Part shown: positions 1-8,245 of the stretch, in pieces | Layout of the letters: each line of letters begins with the position of its first letter | Numbering within the stretch: position 1 is the stretch's first letter | NCBI GenBank assembly: GCA_004293445.1 | Contig: RDYP01000010.1 | Coordinates: forward strand, 26,751-90,750 | Direction of reading: 5' to 3' | Length of the DNA stretch: 64,000 bases | Source: Verrucomicrobiota bacterium | GTDB lineage: Bacteria; Verrucomicrobiota; Verrucomicrobiia; Verrucomicrobiales; Akkermansiaceae | The notes under the pieces: model-generated | The model's database searches: none | What the model saw: only the letters and a program-made list of their open reading frames with translations | Told to the model about the DNA's origin: nothing | Position numbers and translations under genes: made by a program

Positions 1-1
1 C

Positions 2-652
2 GCCCGCGAAGCCCTCCACCACGGTGCTGCGATGGCCATCGAGAACCGCTTCCTCGCCCGCCAGGCACTGGCCACCGGCTTTACCGGTTTGCAGGAAAAC
101 AGCGAGGCCCGCGAACTGCTCGCCAACCTCCCCACCTTCATCCGCGGCCTCGCCACCTTCCCGTCCACCCTCGGACTGCCCCGCGCCGAGCGCCTGATAG
201 ATCAGGAAGAAATCCTCTCAGCACTCCATCGGCCACCCAGCCTTAGCGCCGATTTTTTCCCTGAGCACGAAGGACTCACGGCCCAACCACCTCACCTGCC
301 GGACACTCCGGGGAATACTGTGCTGGAGGAATCCCTCGGGATGCTCGGCCTCAAACTGTGGCTCGATCCCTTGGGCGAGGATTTCTCGAAGCTCGCCAAC
401 GGCTGGCGCGGCGACCGCTACCGACTCCACGCTCTCAACGACCACGATGTCCGCCTGCTATGGGACATCCGTTTCGATTCCCCCGACTCCGCCGACGCCT
501 TCGCCACTGCGGCCGCCGAACTCATCGCGCTGCTTGCCGAAAGTATCGAGACCGACCCGGGTACGCCCCCGGCGATTCCATCGGATCGCCAAACCCTCCG
601 GCTCAGCCGTCCCGCACCCGACCTGGTCCGCCTGACCCGTGGCGGGCTTTGA
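2..652 (+). CDS. 3' part of an unrecognised protein (truncated by window edge)
   Basis: The frame is open from base 2, so the ATG at 32 is probably internal and the gene starts left of the window. About 216 residues are visible. I recognise no catalytic motif. The C-terminal third has the pattern GWRGDRYRLH...VRLLWDIRFDSPDSADAF, a GDRY-type motif followed by two beta strands and an Ala-rich helix. I have the impression that similar endings occur in large secreted or zinc-peptidase-like hypothetical proteins, but this is recollection, not a search. It ends 20 bp before the stop of the convergent helicase gene. Function unknown. Confidence 0.6.
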   Translation, partial: AREALHHGAAMAIENRFLARQALATGFTGLQENSEARELLANLPTFIRGLATFPSTLGLPRAERLIDQEEILSALHRPPSLSADFFPEHEGLTAQPPHLPDTPGNTVLEESLGMLGLKLWLDPLGEDFSKLANGWRGDRYRLHALNDHDVRLLWDIRFDSPDSADAFATAAAELIALLAESIETDPGTPPAIPSDRQTLRLSRPAPDLVRLTRGGL

Positions 653-672
653 ATCCCGCAAAGCCACGCGAA

Positions 673-2673
673 TCAACCGCCCAGAAGATCCTTCAAGCCA
701 CCGAAGAAATTCTGCAGCTCCTCTTCGTCGGGCTCGGCACCCATGATATCGTCGTAGGTCGTGTGAATCAGGTGCTCGTCGTCGAGCTCCATGATGAAAC
801 TACTCGGCTGGCAGGCCTGCTGTTGCCCCCACTTCATCCGCACGGTGCAATAGGTCATCGCGAGACGCTGCTGGGCGCGGGTGATGCCCACATAGAGCAG
901 GCGACGCTCCTCGTCCTTGGTTCCCTCCACCACGCTGCGCTGATGGGGCAGCACGCCTTCCTCGAGCCCGACGAGGAAAACACTGGGGAACTCCAAGCCC
1001 TTCGAAGCGTGCAGGGTGATCAAAGTGGCCCCGCTTTTCTTTTCGAGATCATCGTCCTCGCGATCCGACGCCAGGGCGCTGTCATCGAGGAATTTGCGGA
1101 GGCTCTTTCCCCGCTCCAAAGCCTTTGAAAGCTCGGCGAGAACTTCGCCAATGCCTTCCTGACGCTGCTGGATTTCGTTCTCGGTCTTGCATCCGCGCTC
1201 CAGCCACGAGAGGTAGCCCATCTCATCGAGCAACTCCTTCAACACGTGGTTCGCGGGCGAAATCTTGGCGTCGATCTTCATCTTCGCCGTGAGGATGAGA
1301 GTGGTGAAGCTCTCGATCGCGTTGCGGACTTTGGTCGAGACTTGCGACAGGAAACCCTCATCGCACAGGGCTCGCCAAACGCTGGCACCGATTTCGCGGC
1401 TGTAGTCGGTGGCGAGCATTGCGGTCGATTGCCCGATGCCCCGTGGCGGGGCATTCAACACCCGCAGCAAGGGCACGTCGGCCTCGGGATCATCGAGCAA
1501 GGCAACGTAGGCCAGACTGTCCTTCACCTCGCGTCGATCGTAGAAACTCTGCGCCCCGACCATCCGGTAGGGGATCTTTCGCTCCCGCAGCGCCTCTTCG
1601 ATCTTGCGGCTCTGCTTGTTCGTGCGGAAGAGCACCGCGAAATGCTCCCAAGGCAGGTTGCCTCGGGCCTTGTCGGCGAGGATTTCCTCGGCAATGAAAA
1701 CGGCCTCTTCCTCATCGCCCGGCATGCCCACCAGGCGCACCGGTTCACCGCCGAGAATGGTCGATTTCAGCGACTTCTCGCGCCGTCCGCGATTGCGGCG
1801 GATCAGGCTGTTCGCGGTGTGGAGGATGGCATGGGTCGAACGGTAGTTCTCCTCGAGCAGGATGATTTTCGGGTTCGGGAAAAAGCGCTCGAACTCCAAA
1901 ATATTCGCACTTTCCGCGCCACGAAAACCGTAGATGGACTGGTCGTCGTCGCCGACCACGCAGACATGAAAGGGCGGCCCCACCAACTGCTGGAGCAACC
2001 GCATTTGAAGTCCATTGGTATCCTGGAACTCATCGACCGTGACCCGCTTGTAAACGCTGCGGAAATACTCGCGAACATCGGCGTGCTCACGCAACAACTG
2101 CTCGGCGAGGACCAGCAAGTCATCGAAGTCCACTGCATTCTGAGCGCGCAGTTCGTTCTGATAGGCAACGGCGAGAGACGAGAAGAAGTCGTCGTCCATG
2201 TCCTTCAGTTCGATCCCGCGGTTCTTCGCTTTCGAGATTTCCGCCAGCACCGCCTCGGCCTTCACCTTTTCGTCGGCACCACCCATGCGGACCACCAACT
2301 GCTTCATGATGCCGACCTGATCGCTGCCGCTACAGATCGAGAAGTTCTTTTTGTAGCCGAGTTTCTCGATGCCTCCGCGCAGCAATCGCACGCAGAGCGA
2401 GTGGAAGGTGCAGACGGTCATCGCCTCCGCCTTTTTCTTCGAGACCATGCCGCCGATGCGCTCCCGCATTTCCGAGGCGGCCTTGTTGGTGAAAGTGACC
2501 GCGAGGATGTTTTCCGGCGGGATGCCCCGTTCCAGCATGTTGGAAATGCGGCAAGTCACCGTGCGGGTTTTCCCCGTACCCGCGCCGGCGAGGATCAGCA
2601 CCGGACCATCGAGAGAGGCCACCGCGTCGCGCTGGGCCTTATTGAGAGAATCGAATGAAAAGCCGCCAGCCAT
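673..2673 (-). CDS. Rep/UvrD/PcrA-type superfamily 1A DNA helicase
   Basis: An ATP-dependent 3'-5' DNA helicase for repair or replication restart, 666 aa, close to the usual length of Rep (about 670). Motifs in order are: the Q-motif LNKAQRDAV; Walker A GAGTGKT near residue 30; motif Ia TFTNKAA; motif II VDEFQDTN; motif III VVGDDDQSIYGFRGAE; motif IV NYRST; motif V TLHASKGLEF; and motif VI YVGITRAQQRL. The ATG at 2673 places the Q-motif 10 residues in. A longer frame to a TTG at 2712 adds a Pro/Arg-rich stretch that does not fit the family. No strong SD is visible. The 470-codon plus-strand frame over this gene is an antisense shadow. Choosing between Rep, PcrA and UvrD needs a phylogeny. Confidence 0.93.
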   Translation of the reverse strand: MAGGFSFDSLNKAQRDAVASLDGPVLILAGAGTGKTRTVTCRISNMLERGIPPENILAVTFTNKAASEMRERIGGMVSKKKAEAMTVCTFHSLCVRLLRGGIEKLGYKKNFSICSGSDQVGIMKQLVVRMGGADEKVKAEAVLAEISKAKNRGIELKDMDDDFFSSLAVAYQNELRAQNAVDFDDLLVLAEQLLREHADVREYFRSVYKRVTVDEFQDTNGLQMRLLQQLVGPPFHVCVVGDDDQSIYGFRGAESANILEFERFFPNPKIILLEENYRSTHAILHTANSLIRRNRGRREKSLKSTILGGEPVRLVGMPGDEEEAVFIAEEILADKARGNLPWEHFAVLFRTNKQSRKIEEALRERKIPYRMVGAQSFYDRREVKDSLAYVALLDDPEADVPLLRVLNAPPRGIGQSTAMLATDYSREIGASVWRALCDEGFLSQVSTKVRNAIESFTTLILTAKMKIDAKISPANHVLKELLDEMGYLSWLERGCKTENEIQQRQEGIGEVLAELSKALERGKSLRKFLDDSALASDREDDDLEKKSGATLITLHASKGLEFPSVFLVGLEEGVLPHQRSVVEGTKDEERRLLYVGITRAQQRLAMTYCTVRMKWGQQQACQPSSFIMELDDEHLIHTTYDDIMGAEPDEEELQNFFGGLKDLLGG

Positions 2674-2747
2674 GAGCCCGGAAAGAAAAGCGGGGCCGGG
2701 TCGCTTCCGCAAGCTCCGGCCCCGAATCTTTCATCCGCCACGCCGCG

Positions 2748-3491
2748 TCACTCGTCGCGGCGATTGCCCATAAGCATCGCCACCCAGTAGAGCATCTGCG
2801 CGATCGCACCCACGGCGCCAGCAACGTAGGTCATGGCCGCCCAGAACAGCGCATTCTTCGCCTTCTCGTGCTCCATTTGGTTGGCAATCCCGCTCCGCTC
2901 CAGCCAAGCCATGGCCCGATTGCTGGCATCGAACTCCACCGGCAGGGTGACGACGGCGAAGAGGGTGGTGACGGCGAACACAGCGACCCAGATGAAAAGC
3001 ATGGTCGGGCTGTGGAAGAAGCCGGCGCCCACCATGGCCCCAAACATTAGATACTGCTGGATCGTGCTCGCGAACTGAACCGCAGGGACCATTTTCGAGC
3101 GAAAACTCAGCCACGCATAAGCCTGCTGGTGCTGGAGCGCGTGCCCGCACTCGTGGGCCGCGACCGCAGCGGCAGCGACCGAGTTCGCATGATAAACCGG
3201 CTCGCTCAGGTTCACGGTCTTGCGAAGCGGATCGTAGTGATCGGTGAGATGACCCGGAACATGGATCACTTGCACGTCGCGGATGCCGTTCTGGCGCAGC
3301 ATCGCCTCCGCCACCTGCGCTCCGGTCATGCGCAGCGGGATCGCAGAATACTGCTTGAAGCGGGACTTCAGCATCCCGCTGACGATCATGCTGACCATAG
3401 CTGTGGCACCGATGACCAGCCAGTAACCGATCCCGATGCCTCCTTGCCGGACCTCGCCCTGCACGGCGAGCAACAGATTTTCAAAGATCAT
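2748..3491 (-). CDS. YugP-like membrane zinc metallopeptidase
   Basis: 247 aa. There is an N-terminal membrane segment (about residues 20-40), then a catalytic helix with HECGH (HExxH) near residue 124, preceded by AAAVAA. Two or three further hydrophobic segments follow (about 150-190 and 220-240). This order matches the neutral zinc metallopeptidase family typified by Bacillus YugP (Zn_peptidase_2). The protein is expected in the inner membrane with its HExxH site near the bilayer. The physiological substrate is unknown in the family. It lies 75 bp upstream of the helicase in the same direction, so the two could be co-transcribed. The ATG at 3491 begins directly before the first hydrophobic stretch. 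Confidence 0.88.
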   Translation of the reverse strand: MIFENLLLAVQGEVRQGGIGIGYWLVIGATAMVSMIVSGMLKSRFKQYSAIPLRMTGAQVAEAMLRQNGIRDVQVIHVPGHLTDHYDPLRKTVNLSEPVYHANSVAAAAVAAHECGHALQHQQAYAWLSFRSKMVPAVQFASTIQQYLMFGAMVGAGFFHSPTMLFIWVAVFAVTTLFAVVTLPVEFDASNRAMAWLERSGIANQMEHEKAKNALFWAAMTYVAGAVGAIAQMLYWVAMLMGNRRDE

Positions 3492-3588
3492 GCGCGAAGG
3501 ATACGCGGTTCCCTTGCCCCGGCAACCCCGCGGGGATTGGAAAAGCAGGCTCTCGTTTCAAATCGCCAGCGCGCTGGACCCATTCAAC

Positions 3589-3621
3589 AAAAACGGCGGA
3601 ACCGCCCAAGCGGGTCCGCCG
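3589..3621 (-). terminator. Intrinsic terminator of the polysaccharide locus
   Basis: Read on the minus strand, a 12-bp GC-rich stem with one mismatch (3610-3621 pairing with 3594-3605) and a 4-nt loop is followed at once by five T (3589-3593). It lies 34 bp downstream of the export lipoprotein stop codon, at the end of the long minus-strand series. Confidence 0.85.
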
Positions 3622-3654
3622 TGTTGTGCCTTGAGGCGCGAGCTGCCGCGGGAT

Positions 3655-4320
3655 TCACCAACGGCTCTGCTTGACGTAGACCGTGTCGTAGGGCCGCAGA
3701 TAGAAAGCATTGCCAGAAACGCCGCTGATGGTATCGGCAAGATTCAGTCCATAGCGCTCCACCTTCGAGCCTTCGGTCCGAATGATCACGACCTCCCGCG
3801 GATTCGCGAATTTGGTGAACCCGCCGGACTCCATGATCGCATCGAAAGCCGTTAGCGGACGGTCGAGCGGCACCTTGCCGGGGCGGATGACTTCGCCAGA
3901 AACATAGACGCCGGAGGCCGCGGTTTCGACCGCGACCAGTACCGTCGGATTCTGCAGATGGGTCTGGTAGCGACCAGTCAACTGCGACTGAAGTGACGCG
4001 ACGCTGCTTCCTTCCGCGGTGACGTCACCGATCGTTGGCAGGCTGATCTTGCCATTGGCTTGGATCTTTTGGGTCGTGTTCAACTCCGGAGCACCGGGAT
4101 AGCTGACACGAATCACGTCACCAGCAGCGAGACGGCCGCTTGGACGCGCCGAGTAGGCCTCCGCTGGGATGGGGCTGAAATTCTCCGGGCCCTCGCAACT
4201 GAAGGACATGAAGGCGAGGAGCAGGGCGATCAAAGCGGTGAAGACGCCGGGAACAAGGTCGTGGAGACGCCGCCATCCGAAAGCCGACTGATGGGCACGG
4301 GTTGCTGAGGTATGGTTCAT
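3655..4320 (-). CDS. Wza-like polysaccharide export lipoprotein (Poly_export + SLBB)
   Basis: 221 aa from the ATG at 4320; an in-frame ATG at 4338 would add six residues. The N-terminus has a charged stretch and a hydrophobic segment ending in SFSC at Cys42, a non-classical but plausible lipobox. The Poly_export domain follows (LAAGDVIRVSYPGAPELN...KISLPTIGDV), then one SLBB-type beta-grasp domain (VYVSGEVIRPGKVPLDRPLTAFDAI...GGF). Family members form the periplasmic and outer-membrane channel for capsule or exopolysaccharide export with a Wzc-type partner, which is encoded at 33.6-35.9 kb. It is the last gene of the series before a strong terminator. No C-terminal amphipathic helix like that of E. 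coli Wza is apparent, so the outer-membrane pore may be supplied by another protein. Confidence 0.85.
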   Translation of the reverse strand: MNHTSATRAHQSAFGWRRLHDLVPGVFTALIALLLAFMSFSCEGPENFSPIPAEAYSARPSGRLAAGDVIRVSYPGAPELNTTQKIQANGKISLPTIGDVTAEGSSVASLQSQLTGRYQTHLQNPTVLVAVETAASGVYVSGEVIRPGKVPLDRPLTAFDAIMESGGFTKFANPREVVIIRTEGSKVERYGLNLADTISGVSGNAFYLRPYDTVYVKQSRW

Positions 4321-4379
4321 GGGTGGGGTAGGATTCAATGACAGTTGATATGGATTCGAGAGAGATGAAAAGCGGGAGT

Positions 4380-5129
4380 TCAGGCATCTTCAGGCCTGGC
4401 AAGATAATGGTCCCAGCGAGGGTCCAGCGGTGCCTTTTCAACGTCGCTGGCGATGCGCCCCTCCCATGCCGGATTGAAAACGGTGCTGGTCCCATAAACC
4501 ATGATCAGATCTTCGTTGCCGATATTCCGCAAGGCATGCGCGACGCCCGGCGGGATGATCACGGCCGCATTGTCCGGACCAGCGCGGCTGTCGCCGGGAA
4601 TGGTAAAGCGCATCACCCGGCGGGGCATGCCTTGGCGCTCATCGACGAGAATCATCTCGCAGATGCCAGTGAGAAAGAACATGACATCCCATTGTTCTCG
4701 GTCGTAGGGCCGCAGGGTAAAATCTTCCGGAGCGTCCAGATAGAGCTTTTGGAACCATGAAGCGGGCTCGACGCCCTCCGGAATGTGAGGCGGGTGAATG
4801 TGAAAGCCTTTCGAGCTGTCGCGATGCATCAGTGCGGAAGCCCACTGCCGCGGGGCGAGGCCGAGGCGGTCGAGGGTGCCTTCGTTGAGCCGGGTCAGTT
4901 CGCCGAAGTACCCCCTGCCCTTCTGCTGGTGAACGCGGCGCTGGAAGAGCTCGACGCCAGGAATCCACGCGTCCGCCAGAGCGGCGCGGCCAGCGATCGC
5001 TTCGGAAGCGTTCACACCGCTGGTGGCGAGGCGCAGCGCAAGATCGGCGTTGGAGTAGTCGCGCGTTTCGAGTCGGGCGCGGGCATCGGGCTTGAGACCG
5101 GCCCAGGGGTCGTTGGAATGCGATGACAT
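4380..5129 (-). CDS. rfbC: Divergent dTDP-4-dehydrorhamnose 3,5-epimerase-like cupin (RmlC type)
   Basis: 249 aa, longer than a normal RmlC (about 180), with an extra N-terminal segment of about 60 residues. The core keeps the RmlC outline: RGYFGEL strand, a His-rich strand FHIHPPHIPEG, a strand with VDERQ that may carry the catalytic Asp, and the ending IIPPGVAHALRNIGNEDLIMVYGTSTVFNPAWEGRI, which parallels the IPEGFAHGF...NP region of RmlC. The HxQ and KLVR motifs of canonical RmlC are not obvious. Its place directly after rmlD, rmlB and rmlA, with no other rmlC in the locus, is the main reason for the call. It could instead be a related sugar-nucleotide cupin. The ATG at 5129 is 11 bp after the rmlA stop. 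Confidence 0.72.
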   Translation of the reverse strand: MSSHSNDPWAGLKPDARARLETRDYSNADLALRLATSGVNASEAIAGRAALADAWIPGVELFQRRVHQQKGRGYFGELTRLNEGTLDRLGLAPRQWASALMHRDSSKGFHIHPPHIPEGVEPASWFQKLYLDAPEDFTLRPYDREQWDVMFFLTGICEMILVDERQGMPRRVMRFTIPGDSRAGPDNAAVIIPPGVAHALRNIGNEDLIMVYGTSTVFNPAWEGRIASDVEKAPLDPRWDHYLARPEDA

Positions 5130-5140
5130 GGGACGGTGGA

Positions 5141-6052
5141 TTAGAGTGAGGCGAGATATTCGCCATAGGGTGTCTTGGCGTATTTGGCGACCGATTCGGC
5201 AAGCTTGTCGCGGTCGATGCGGCCTTGCAGGTAGGCGACTTCCTCCGGGCAGGCGATCTTGAGACCCTGGCGCTGCTGGATGACTTGGACGAACTGGGTG
5301 GCATCGGCCAAAGAATCCGGTGTGCCGGTATCAAGCCAAGTGGTCCCCCGGCCAAGCAGCTCGACGCGCAGTTCGCCTCGCTCGAGATAGAGGCGATTGA
5401 GATCAGTGATTTCCAACTCACCGCGTGGCGAAGGCTTGAGCCCCTTGGTCAGTTCGACGACATGGTCGTCGTAGAAATAAATACCGGGGACCGCGTAGTT
5501 CGACTTTGGCTTGCTCGGCTTTTCCTCGAGCGAAACCACGTTGCCGGCGGCATCGAACTCAACCACGCCATACTGCTCGGGCTGGTTTGTATGATAGCCG
5601 AAAACGGTCGCTCCATCCTTGCGGCGGGAGGCGGCAATCAGCGACTTGGCGAGATCGTGCCCGTAGAAAAGGTTGTCGCCAAGAACCAGGCAGACCGGCT
5701 CACCCGCAAGGAATTCTTCGCCAATCAAAAAGGCCTGAGCCAGCCCCTCGGGCTTCGGCTGCTCGGCGTAGGAAATTTTCAATCCCCACTGCGAGCCGTC
5801 GCCCAGCAACTGCTCGAAGGAAGGAAGGTCGCGTGGGGTCGAGATCAGCAGAATTTCCTCCACGCCAGCCAGCATCAGCACGGTGAGCGGGTAGTAGATC
5901 ATCGGCTTGTCGTAAACCGGGATGAGCTGCTTGCTGACCGAGTGGGTCATCGGGAACAGGCGGCTGCCGGTGCCCCCGGCGAGGATGATGCCTTTCCGTA
6001 GTTTCAAGTCGGCGGACGGCAGGGCGAAGCGGTTCTTTTCGAGTTCGAGCAT
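5141..6052 (-). CDS. rfbA: Glucose-1-phosphate thymidylyltransferase (RmlA)
   Basis: Makes dTDP-glucose from dTTP and glucose-1-phosphate, the first step to dTDP-L-rhamnose. 303 aa from the ATG at 6052, near the usual 290-295. The nucleotidyltransferase signature [15 protein letters not shown] is at about residue 19, followed by [17 protein letters not shown], the metal and base site [12 protein letters not shown], and [20 protein letters not shown]. The upstream extension to 6160 is low-complexity and not part of the protein. A C6 tract sits 7 nt before the start. It is the third gene of an rmlD-rmlB-rmlA-rmlC order. Confidence 0.96.
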   Translation of the reverse strand: MLELEKNRFALPSADLKLRKGIILAGGTGSRLFPMTHSVSKQLIPVYDKPMIYYPLTVLMLAGVEEILLISTPRDLPSFEQLLGDGSQWGLKISYAEQPKPEGLAQAFLIGEEFLAGEPVCLVLGDNLFYGHDLAKSLIAASRRKDGATVFGYHTNQPEQYGVVEFDAAGNVVSLEEKPSKPKSNYAVPGIYFYDDHVVELTKGLKPSPRGELEITDLNRLYLERGELRVELLGRGTTWLDTGTPDSLADATQFVQVIQQRQGLKIACPEEVAYLQGRIDRDKLAESVAKYAKTPYGEYLASL

Positions 6053-6078
6053 GGTGACTGGGGGGTGAAAAATGGAGA

Positions 6079-7188
6079 TCAGGCTAGGGTGCCGAGGCGT
6101 TCGCCGCGATAGCTGCCGTCCTCGATGCTCCGGATCCAGTCCTGGCGGTCGAGATACCACTGCACCGTCTTGCGCAAGCCGGAGGCGAAGTTCTCGCGGG
6201 GTGACCAGCCGAGCTCGCTTTCGATGCGCTCGGGATTGATCGCATAGCGACGGTCGTGACCGGGGCGGTCGCGGACATAAGTGATGAGTTCGTCCGCCGA
6301 CTTCACCGCGCTCTCCGGCGCCAACTCGTGAACGGTATCGATGAGGGCCTTGACGACATCGATATTACGCATCTCGTTCTTACCGCCGATGACGTAGGTC
6401 TCGCCTATCGTTCCCCGGACCAGCGCCATCGCAAGGCCGCGGCAGTGATCTTCGACGTAGAGCCAGTCCCGGACGTTGCTGCCATCGCCATAAACCGGCA
6501 GCGACTCGCCGCGCAGGGTCTTCTGAATCATCAGCGGCAGGAGCTTTTCAGGAAACTGGAAGGGGCCGTAATTGTTCGAGCAGTTCGTCGTGATGACCGG
6601 CATGCCGTAGGTGTGATGATAGGCGCGGGCGAGGTGATCGCTGCCGGCCTTGGAAGCGCTGTAGGGGCTGTTCGGAGCGTACGGTGTGGTCTCACAGAAA
6701 GCAGGATCATCCGCACCGAGGGAACCATACACCTCATCGGTCGAGACGTGGAGAAAGGCGGACTCACCACCGTCCGCGATCGATTTCCCGTAATGCGGCA
6801 GCGCGGTGCGACCGCTCTCGGCGAGGTATTTGCGAAAGGCGTCGAGAAGGCGGAAAGTGCCGACCACATTCGTCAGAATGAATGCCTCGGGGCCATCGAT
6901 CGAACGATCAACATGCGACTCCGCGGCGAGGTGCATCACGGCATCGATCTCATGCTCGCGCAGCAGGCGGCCGACCAACTCTTCGTCGCCGATGTCGCCT
7001 TGCACAAAGACATGGCGGGGATCTCCATCGAGGTCCGCAATGCTTGAGCGATTCCCCGCATAGGTGAGTTTGTCGAGATTCACCACCTTGCCAATGGGCA
7101 CGGCGAGTTCCTCCGCGGCGTCGCGCAGCAAGTAGTGGACGAGATTGGAACCGATGAAGCCGGCACCGCCGGTGACGAGGATGTTCAT
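6079..7188 (-). CDS. rfbB: dTDP-glucose 4,6-dehydratase (RmlB)
   Basis: A NAD-dependent extended SDR that converts dTDP-glucose to dTDP-4-keto-6-deoxyglucose. 369 aa from the ATG at 7188, which places the Rossmann motif [10 protein letters not shown] at residue 6. The open frame extends 253 codons further upstream, but that part is a shadow of rmlD. Other landmarks are [31 protein letters not shown], the catalytic [10 protein letters not shown] and [16 protein letters not shown]6 tract lies 5 nt upstream of the ATG. It is spaced 43 bp from rmlD and 26 bp from rmlA, so it is very likely co-transcribed with them. Confidence 0.97.
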   Translation of the reverse strand: MNILVTGGAGFIGSNLVHYLLRDAAEELAVPIGKVVNLDKLTYAGNRSSIADLDGDPRHVFVQGDIGDEELVGRLLREHEIDAVMHLAAESHVDRSIDGPEAFILTNVVGTFRLLDAFRKYLAESGRTALPHYGKSIADGGESAFLHVSTDEVYGSLGADDPAFCETTPYAPNSPYSASKAGSDHLARAYHHTYGMPVITTNCSNNYGPFQFPEKLLPLMIQKTLRGESLPVYGDGSNVRDWLYVEDHCRGLAMALVRGTIGETYVIGGKNEMRNIDVVKALIDTVHELAPESAVKSADELITYVRDRPGHDRRYAINPERIESELGWSPRENFASGLRKTVQWYLDRQDWIRSIEDGSYRGERLGTLA

Positions 7189-7231
7189 GATGTGGGGGGT
7201 GGAAAGATGAGGCCCGAAGGCGGGAGCCGGG

Positions 7232-8149
7232 TCAACCGTGGGCTGCGGCTCGATAGGGGAAAAGAAATGCGTCCGATACGATGTGACTGCGGAGCGCCTC
7301 CTGCCACGCACGGGGAAGGACTCCGGTGAAAGAGTGGTATTTCGAAACGTCGAGAGCGCTGTTAGGAGGGCGTTTCGCGACGAAGGCGGGGATATCGGCA
7401 AGGGTATTGGCGGTGATCTTTTCCGCGCGGATGGGCGCGCCTGCTTCGCGGGCGAGATCGATGCAAGCCTGGCCCCAGTCGCGCCAAGTGGTGGGTCCGG
7501 AATTGCAGAGATGGAAGATCCCCCCGGCCCGCGGGCCACCAGCGAGACCGAGCAAGGGGAGAAGCATCGCCGCGACATCGGTGCTGAGAGCCGGACACCC
7601 GATCTTATCACCCGGCAGGGCGAGGGTGCTTTCCTTGCATGCCTTCTCGACAATCCATTCAGGGAAGGCCGCTTTTCCAGGGCCGTAGAGCCAGGAAATA
7701 CGAACGACCAGGTGATCGGCGGAAGCGGCAAGAACCCGCTCTTCGCCCATTCGCTTCGAAGCTCCATAAACGCCGAGGGGATGGGAGGGGTCGTTCTCCT
7801 GGTAGGAACCGGACTTTTCGCCATCGAACACGAAATCGGTGCTGAAATGGGTAAGGTGAGCGCCTTTCGACGCACAGATTTCAGCGATGAGTCCCGGTGC
7901 CTCCGCATTGATCGCGAAAGCCTGTGCAGGATCGCTCTCGCAAGCATCGACCGCCGTCATCGCCGCGGGCAGGATCAGGTGGTCGAAGTCGAGGGAATCA
8001 AGCGCGGCATGGATCGAAGCCGGCGATGCGAGATCGATGCCCGGCCGCGCGAGGCCGATGACTTCGGCATCATTCGACAGCTGCTGCCTCAGAGCCTGGC
8101 CAAGGCGACCGGCAACGCCGACGATCACGATGCGGGGGGTGCGCTTCAT
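7232..8149 (-). CDS. rfbD: dTDP-4-dehydrorhamnose reductase (RmlD)
   Basis: Catalyses the last, NAD(P)H-dependent step to dTDP-L-rhamnose. 305 aa from the ATG at 8149. The Rossmann motif IVGVAGRLGQAL starts near residue 8. It is followed by the RmlD-type segments LILPAAMTAVDACESD, INAEAPG, HFSTDFVFDG, the catalytic YGASKRMGE and RISWLYGPG. The earlier in-frame start at 8245 adds a non-conserved Pro/Arg-rich leader and is rejected. It is the first gene of the rhamnose subcluster, 96 bp after the giant secreted-protein gene. Confidence 0.94.
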   Translation of the reverse strand: MKRTPRIVIVGVAGRLGQALRQQLSNDAEVIGLARPGIDLASPASIHAALDSLDFDHLILPAAMTAVDACESDPAQAFAINAEAPGLIAEICASKGAHLTHFSTDFVFDGEKSGSYQENDPSHPLGVYGASKRMGEERVLAASADHLVVRISWLYGPGKAAFPEWIVEKACKESTLALPGDKIGCPALSTDVAAMLLPLLGLAGGPRAGGIFHLCNSGPTTWRDWGQACIDLAREAGAPIRAEKITANTLADIPAFVAKRPPNSALDVSKYHSFTGVLPRAWQEALRSHIVSDAFLFPYRAAAHG

Positions 8150-8184
8150 GGGAATAAGAAATGAACGGGGAAAGCTTTGGATGC

Positions 8185-8234
8185 AAAAAAGACCGACGTG
8201 AAGACCGGGCGGCAGCTTCAAGCCACTCGCCCGG
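8185..8234 (-). terminator. Possible weak terminator or attenuator between the giant gene and rmlD
   Basis: On the minus strand a 7-bp stem (8228-8234 with 8205-8211) encloses a 16-nt loop that can itself form a small GCTT/AAGC hairpin. Six T (8185-8190) follow about 14 nt later. The spacing is longer than in a classic intrinsic terminator, so partial read-through into rmlDBAC is plausible. Confidence 0.4.
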
Positions 8235-8245
8235 ATCGAGACCAC

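Noticed and set aside
1246..2658. 470-codon plus-strand frame opposite the helicase
   Set aside because: It is antisense to a helicase with all motifs, has a His/Val/Asp-rich composition typical of reverse-complement shadows in high-GC DNA, and has no recognisable domain.
7189..7947. N-terminal extension of rmlB (253 codons)
   Set aside because: It overlaps rmlD out of frame and the Rossmann motif starts right after the ATG at 7188.
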